Part shown: one piece after another, positions 60,613 through 64,000 of the stretch | Numbering within the stretch: position 1 is the stretch's first letter | Layout: every line of letters begins with the position of its first letter | From: JALORV01 sp963766365 | Lineage (GTDB): Bacteria; Pseudomonadota; Gammaproteobacteria; Burkholderiales; Burkholderiaceae_F | Direction: 5' to 3' | Assembly (NCBI GenBank): GCA_963766365.1 | Contig: CAVXZK010000018.1 | Coordinates: forward strand, 1-64,000 | Length of the DNA stretch: 64,000 bases | Program-made: the position numbers and the translations under genes | Notes under the pieces: generated by a model | What the model was told of the DNA's origin: nothing | What the model saw: the letters and a program-made list of their open reading frames with translations, nothing else | The model's database searches: none

Positions 60613-60797
60613 AACAGCTGCCAACCGATCGGCTCCCCTGATGTGCCATAAAGCGGCCAGAATGCGCTGCCCCTCCAACTAACTGCACGAGCCGCCGTGT
60701 CGAACAAGTCGATTGAATTCTCTGCGAAGTCGACTGCGTGAGTTGGCCGCAGCGGGCGACCCCCACATCACGAAGACCCCTGTTGTTGGAGACAACC

Positions 60798-61253
60798 ATG
60801 CGCCTAGTGCTCGTTTTACTTCTGTCCGGCTTTGCTGCGTTCGCGTCAGCCGCCTCCCCGGCCTACAACGAGAACGCGGATGCCAGGGCCGAGATCCGGG
60901 ACGCGCTCCAAGTCGCAGCCCAGTCACGGCGCCCCGTGCTGGTGGTGTTCGGTGCAAATTGGTGTGGTGACTGCAAGATTCTTGACCTGTCATTCAAGGA
61001 AGGAGCATCAGCGCCGCTCATCGCAAAGAATTTTGTCGTCGTGAAGGTTGACGTTGGTCGATTCGATCGAAATACCGACATCGCCGCGTCTTACGGAGTC
61101 CCACTCAAGAGCGGAATCCCCGCCGTAGTGGTGATTTCTCCGCAAGGAAAGCAGATTTATGCGACCCGAGCCGGCGAGTTGGCCGACGCACGCTCAATGG
61201 GTGACAAGGGGATCTACGAATTCTTTTCCAAAGTAGTCGACCAAACAAAGTGA
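60798..61253 (+). CDS. Exported thioredoxin-fold protein
   Basis: A 151-residue protein with a signal peptide (MRLVLVLLLSGFAAFASA) and a thioredoxin domain. The redox motif is WCGDC in VVFGANWCGDCKILDLSF (about residue 60), and the cis-Pro region is GVPLKSGIPAVVVISPQGK. It likely acts as a periplasmic thiol-disulfide reductase or chaperone. The ATG at 60798 gives the signal peptide; the longer frame has none. Confidence 0.85.
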   Translation: MRLVLVLLLSGFAAFASAASPAYNENADARAEIRDALQVAAQSRRPVLVVFGANWCGDCKILDLSFKEGASAPLIAKNFVVVKVDVGRFDRNTDIAASYGVPLKSGIPAVVVISPQGKQIYATRAGELADARSMGDKGIYEFFSKVVDQTK

Positions 61254-61266
61254 AGAGACGGAAGTC

Positions 61267-61413
61267 GGCCGAGGCTGTGTAAAAACGTGCCGACGTGGAG
61301 CTTGGCGCCGAACTCGACCTCTCAGATCGCTCTGTATTGAACGATCGCACCTTTGGGAATACCAAACCGACCCCGAAAACGCACGGATTCGGAGTTTTTA
61401 CACAGCCTCGGCC
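61267..61413 (+). mobile_element. 147-bp MITE-like element, copy B
   Basis: Perfect 20-bp terminal inverted repeats (61267-61286 and 61394-61413) starting GGCCGAGGCTGTGTAAAAAC. It differs from copy C at only one base. It begins 13 bp after the thioredoxin-fold gene and could act as a terminator or promoter for neighbours. Confidence 0.9.
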
Positions 61414-61503
61414 AGAAGCAGCCGCCGCCCACGCCGGCTGGGCCTTCTGTATCGTGCTTGCCGGATCATCACGCCAAGGCGTCCGGGGACGGGCGAAGCC
61501 ACC

Positions 61504-62034
61504 ATGAACCGAATCGCCGCAGCGTGCCTGCTGCTTCTCGCCGTTGCGGGTCCAGCCGGGGCCGAAGAGGCTGCGGGCCTCTCGTGGACCGCGCCGAAGA
61601 CGTGGACTGCACAGGCTGAACGACCGATGCGTGCAGCGACCTACACGATTCCCGCTGCCAAGGGCGACGCGGAGCCCGCCGAACTCGCAGTCTTCTTCTT
61701 CGGCCAGGGCCAGGGCGGACCGGCCGACGCCAACGTGAAACGTTGGATCGACCAGTTCCGCAAGGCGGACGGCACCTCTGCCGAGAGCGCCGCCACGGTG
61801 AAGAAGGAAACACTGGCGGGATTGCCGGCCACGAGCGTCGACGTCAAGGGAACCTACATGGGCGGCGGCCCGCAGATGGGCAGTGGACCGCCGAAGGCCG
61901 GCTATCGCCTTCTCGGCACCATCGTCGAAAATCCCGGCGGCAACCTCTACTTCAAGCTGACCGGGCCGGAGAAGACGGTCGCCGAGGCTGCCACGCCCTT
62001 CCGCAAGCTGCTCGAAAGCATCCGGAAGAAGTAG
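61504..62034 (+). CDS. Exported hypothetical protein
   Basis: A 176-residue protein with a clear signal peptide (MNRIAAACLLLLAVAGPAGA, cleaved before EEAAG). The mature part is beta-rich (LSWTAPKTWTAQAERPMRAA, AELAVFFFGQGQGG) with a Gly-rich loop (GTYMGGGPQMGSGPPKAG) and a terminal helix. No enzyme motif is visible. Similar proteins are of unknown function. Confidence 0.7.
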   Translation: MNRIAAACLLLLAVAGPAGAEEAAGLSWTAPKTWTAQAERPMRAATYTIPAAKGDAEPAELAVFFFGQGQGGPADANVKRWIDQFRKADGTSAESAATVKKETLAGLPATSVDVKGTYMGGGPQMGSGPPKAGYRLLGTIVENPGGNLYFKLTGPEKTVAEAATPFRKLLESIRKK

Positions 62035-62468
62035 GCGCGCCGCCGTCGTCCGCAAGGGGCACGAGCCTTGGCCTTCGGGCGCCTTTGGGTCGCGAAGCAC
62101 CCGAAGAGTGAAGGGCGCTTTCTGCCAGTTGCTGCCGTTCCGTTGCGCGGCACAATCTACTCGACAGCGAACGCTTTGCTGTGTCCCGCCCGCGCGCGAG
62201 ATTGCGACCATGGGCAGGCTGCTGGCGCTAGTTCGCATGGAATCGGCCACCGATTCCAGCGCGAATCCGCCGCCCTGGCTGGTTGGTTGCAGCGATTTCT
62301 GAAGAGAACTTCTGTGAACTGCAGTTCCGCAAGGCGTCCTTTGATCGAGGCCCGAGTCGGCCTGTGCGGCCGCGTTGCGCGCGCCGGCAGTCAGCTTGTC
62401 TTCCGCGCTGCGTCGAAGCAGCGCCGACCCCTGCTCAGCGGTTGAATAGCGGTCGCTAGACTGGCGGC
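62035..62468. other. 434-bp gap without a recognised gene
   Basis: Only one structured element is seen, a perfect 8-bp hairpin at 62239-62246 with 62250-62257 (3-nt loop). Open frames here have no recognisable features. Confidence 0.4.
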
Positions 62469-63338
62469 ATGCTGCGCCATCGCAATTTGAAGCTGCTGCT
62501 GATCGCCGTCGCCGCGTTGCTCGCCGGCTGCGCGAGCTTGCCGACGCCGACGACCCGGTCGTCCACCCCCGAAGGTGCGGCGCTGCTTGAGGCTGCCGCC
62601 ACGGCGCACGGTTGGGACGCCTATACGCTCGCGCGCGACATCAATCTGCGCCACGAGGGTCGCTGGTACGAGGCCATCGCGCGCGTGCAGCCGGTGCTCG
62701 TGGACGTCGACTTCCGCGTGATCGCCGAAGAGCGCATCGTCGTCGGCGCCCGTGCCTCGGCCAAGTCGTACAGCGGCGGGTCGGGCGGCGCGAAGCTCGC
62801 GTCGCGCACCCCGGCATCGGTCGAGGTATGGGTCAATGGCCAACTCGACAACAGCGTGGAAAAGCGCGCCGCCGCGGCGCTGGTGCTCGACGCCTACCGC
62901 CTGTTCTGGCTCGGCCCGCTGTTTCTGAAGGAGCAGGGCGCGGTGGTCGAGGCGCTCGGACCGGGCCGCGCGCGCGGGGCGGAGTGCGACTGGCTGCTCG
63001 CGCGCTTGGCGCCTGGCTTCGGTTTCGCGGCGGAGGATCGCGTGATGGCGTGCGTCGGGCGCAGCGACCGGCGGTTTGTGCAGTTGCGGCTCTCGGTCGA
63101 CGGTCTCGCCAGCACCCGCGGCGCCGTGGTCGAGGTCGATCTGGGCGACTACATCGTCGTGCAGGGCGTCGCGCTGCCGACGCGGCTCAGTGAGCGGGTC
63201 GTGCGCCCGCTGCCTCTGCCGGTGCGGGACTGGTGGCTGGTCGGCGCCGACGTTGGCCGCGGCTACGCCGTCGAGGCCCTGGCCGGGCCGGTCTGGTCCG
63301 CGGCGGTCGCCGCCCCGGCGCAAGCGCTGCCGCGCTGA
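62469..63338 (+). CDS. Lipoprotein of unknown function
   Basis: A 289-residue protein starting MLRHRNLKLLLIAVAALLAG followed by CASLPTP, a lipoprotein signal with lipobox LAGC. The mature region has alternating strands (VQPVLVDVDFRVIAEERIVV, VEVWVNGQLDNSVEKRAAAA, AVVEVDLGDYIVVQGVALPT). No family is recognised. It is probably anchored to the outer membrane. Confidence 0.7.
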   Translation: MLRHRNLKLLLIAVAALLAGCASLPTPTTRSSTPEGAALLEAAATAHGWDAYTLARDINLRHEGRWYEAIARVQPVLVDVDFRVIAEERIVVGARASAKSYSGGSGGAKLASRTPASVEVWVNGQLDNSVEKRAAAALVLDAYRLFWLGPLFLKEQGAVVEALGPGRARGAECDWLLARLAPGFGFAAEDRVMACVGRSDRRFVQLRLSVDGLASTRGAVVEVDLGDYIVVQGVALPTRLSERVVRPLPLPVRDWWLVGADVGRGYAVEALAGPVWSAAVAAPAQALPR

Positions 63339-63499
63339 CGGTGGGCCAGCACCTTGCGCCGCCGGCGGCGGCTCGGCCATCGCCGCCACCTGCTTGCGCA
63401 GATCGAGGATGCGCTCCTCCCGGCAGCGCTGCGTATTGAATTTGGGGAAAGCCGCCACCTGAAATGCTCAGGCCCGCCATGAGCGGCACGGCACAACCC

Positions 63500-63646
63500 G
63501 GCCGAGGCTGTGAAAAAACGTGCCGACGTGGAGCTTGGCGCCGAACTCGACCTCTCAGATCGCTCTGTATTGAACGATCGCACCTTTGGGAATACCAAAC
63601 CGACCCCGAAAACGCACGGATTCGGAGTTTTTACACAGCCTCGGCC
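63500..63646 (+). mobile_element. 147-bp MITE-like element, copy C
   Basis: Same length and orientation as copy B and identical except for one base in the left terminal repeat (TGTGAAAAAA instead of TGTGTAAAAA). The near identity shows recent movement or duplication. Confidence 0.9.
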
Positions 63647-63703
63647 AATTGCGGACGGTGGGGTTAGCCGCCACAATCGCCTGCAAGCGGACGTCAAGGC
63701 GGC

Positions 63704-63868
63704 GTGGTGACCCTGGAATACCGAATCGCGGCCGGCGTGATCATCGAGAGCGACAGCAAGGTGCTTCTTCAGCCTCGTTTCAAGGCTGGCTCATACGACG
63801 TCTGGGGGGCACCGGTGGGTGGCGCGCTTGGCGACAAGGATCCGCGGGCGGAGCCAGCGCGAGAATAG
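63704..63868 (+). pseudogene. Truncated Nudix hydrolase start
   Basis: A 54-codon frame from a GTG reads LEYRIAAGVIIESDSKVLLQ, FKAGSYDVWGAPVGGALGDK and then DPRAEPARE before a TAG. The beginning is typical of Nudix hydrolases, but the Nudix box (GX5EX7REUXEEXGU) is cut off just where its REUXEE part should start. It is a 5' remnant. Confidence 0.6.
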
Positions 63869-63869
63869 A

Positions 63870-64000
63870 TCAGAAGCGCAGCTGCCACTCGTCACGGATC
63901 GCCCATGCAAACACGATGTCGCCTCGCGCAGCCGGTCGTATCGACCGGCGGCACAGCCGTCGCCATTCCCACAATTCGCGGTTGTGCGCACCAGGCGCGC
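63870..64000 (-). CDS. 3' end of an unidentified gene running off the window
   Basis: A minus-strand frame is open from the window edge to TGA 63872-63870 and encodes HNRELWEWRRLCRRSIRPAA then DIVFAWAIRDEWQLRF at the C-terminus. The composition is protein-like, but too little is present to identify it. The adjoining Nudix remnant ends 2 bp away. Confidence 0.3.
   Translation of the reverse strand, partial: APGAHNRELWEWRRLCRRSIRPAARGDIVFAWAIRDEWQLRF

Noticed and set aside
62391..63458. 355-residue minus-strand open frame
   Set aside because: It runs antisense to the lipoprotein gene, which has a signal peptide; its Arg/Gly-rich composition is typical of shadow frames in GC-rich DNA.
1..64000. 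CRISPR arrays, tRNA or rRNA genes
   Set aside because: No regularly spaced short direct repeats with unique spacers, and no tRNA arm or rRNA signatures, were found on reading; the spaced 19-bp repeats at 11.2 and 15.1 kb have only three copies each and diverge.

Overview
The window is GC-rich DNA that reads like a betaproteobacterium of the order Burkholderiales. The evidence is the gene content: a Bug/TctC-type receptor remnant, a TRAP transporter, CaiB/BaiF CoA-transferases, a 3-hydroxybutyrate oligomer hydrolase, a phasin-like protein, a YaeQ protein and a RIT element. No rRNA or tRNA gene was seen. There is no long syntenic core block. Short operons alternate with scars, remnants and mobile DNA, so this looks like a flexible part of a chromosome.

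0.2-15.7 kb is the most mosaic part. It holds a perfect 30-bp inverted repeat, an acetyltransferase, a nonsense-interrupted SOUL protein, oxidoreductases, and a secreted DUF4397/fasciclin pair. A decayed DUF2867 gene follows, then a complete RIT element: three overlapping tyrosine recombinases inside 57-bp terminal inverted repeats. Next is a divergent pair made of an iron-dependent alcohol dehydrogenase and a two-domain protein resembling cyanobacterial acyl-ACP reductase. This pair sits between two homologous arrays of a ~19-bp repeat. Further copies in the opposite orientation lie at 0.24-0.53 kb. A CueR-like regulator with a clear operator closes the section.

15.8-27.4 kb carries redox and envelope proteins, several remnants (methyltransferase, Bug receptor, patatin, CoA-transferase tail), the 3HB-oligomer hydrolase, a FadH-type dienoyl-CoA reductase, a DUF1810 protein and a BBE-family flavoenzyme.

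27.4-38.4 kb is a catabolic island. It encodes a CoA-transferase, a crotonase-fold enzyme, a TRAP transporter, a serine-glyoxylate-type aminotransferase, a GntR regulator with two palindromic operators, a large FAD/Fe-S dehydrogenase and a CitE-like lyase. Together they suggest uptake and oxidation or CoA activation of a small hydroxy- or dicarboxylic acid, cleavage giving glyoxylate or a related product, and transamination. Four single-base insertions break three of these genes.

40.1-47.5 kb has an orphan pair of phage-tail-tube-like genes, a phasin-like mini-operon, a tightly overlapping operon (DUF362-SRPBCC fusion, SDR epimerase, SRPBCC protein) and a divergent propeller-like protein. This neighbourhood is the least explained in the window.

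47.5-64 kb contains housekeeping-type genes (YaeQ, GST, DinB, MFS, PurU, DUF1415, UvrD-like helicase), two convergent toxin-antitoxin modules (one toxin frameshifted in a C6 tract), three copies of a 147-bp MITE-like element, secreted or lipoprotein genes and a truncated Nudix gene at the right edge.
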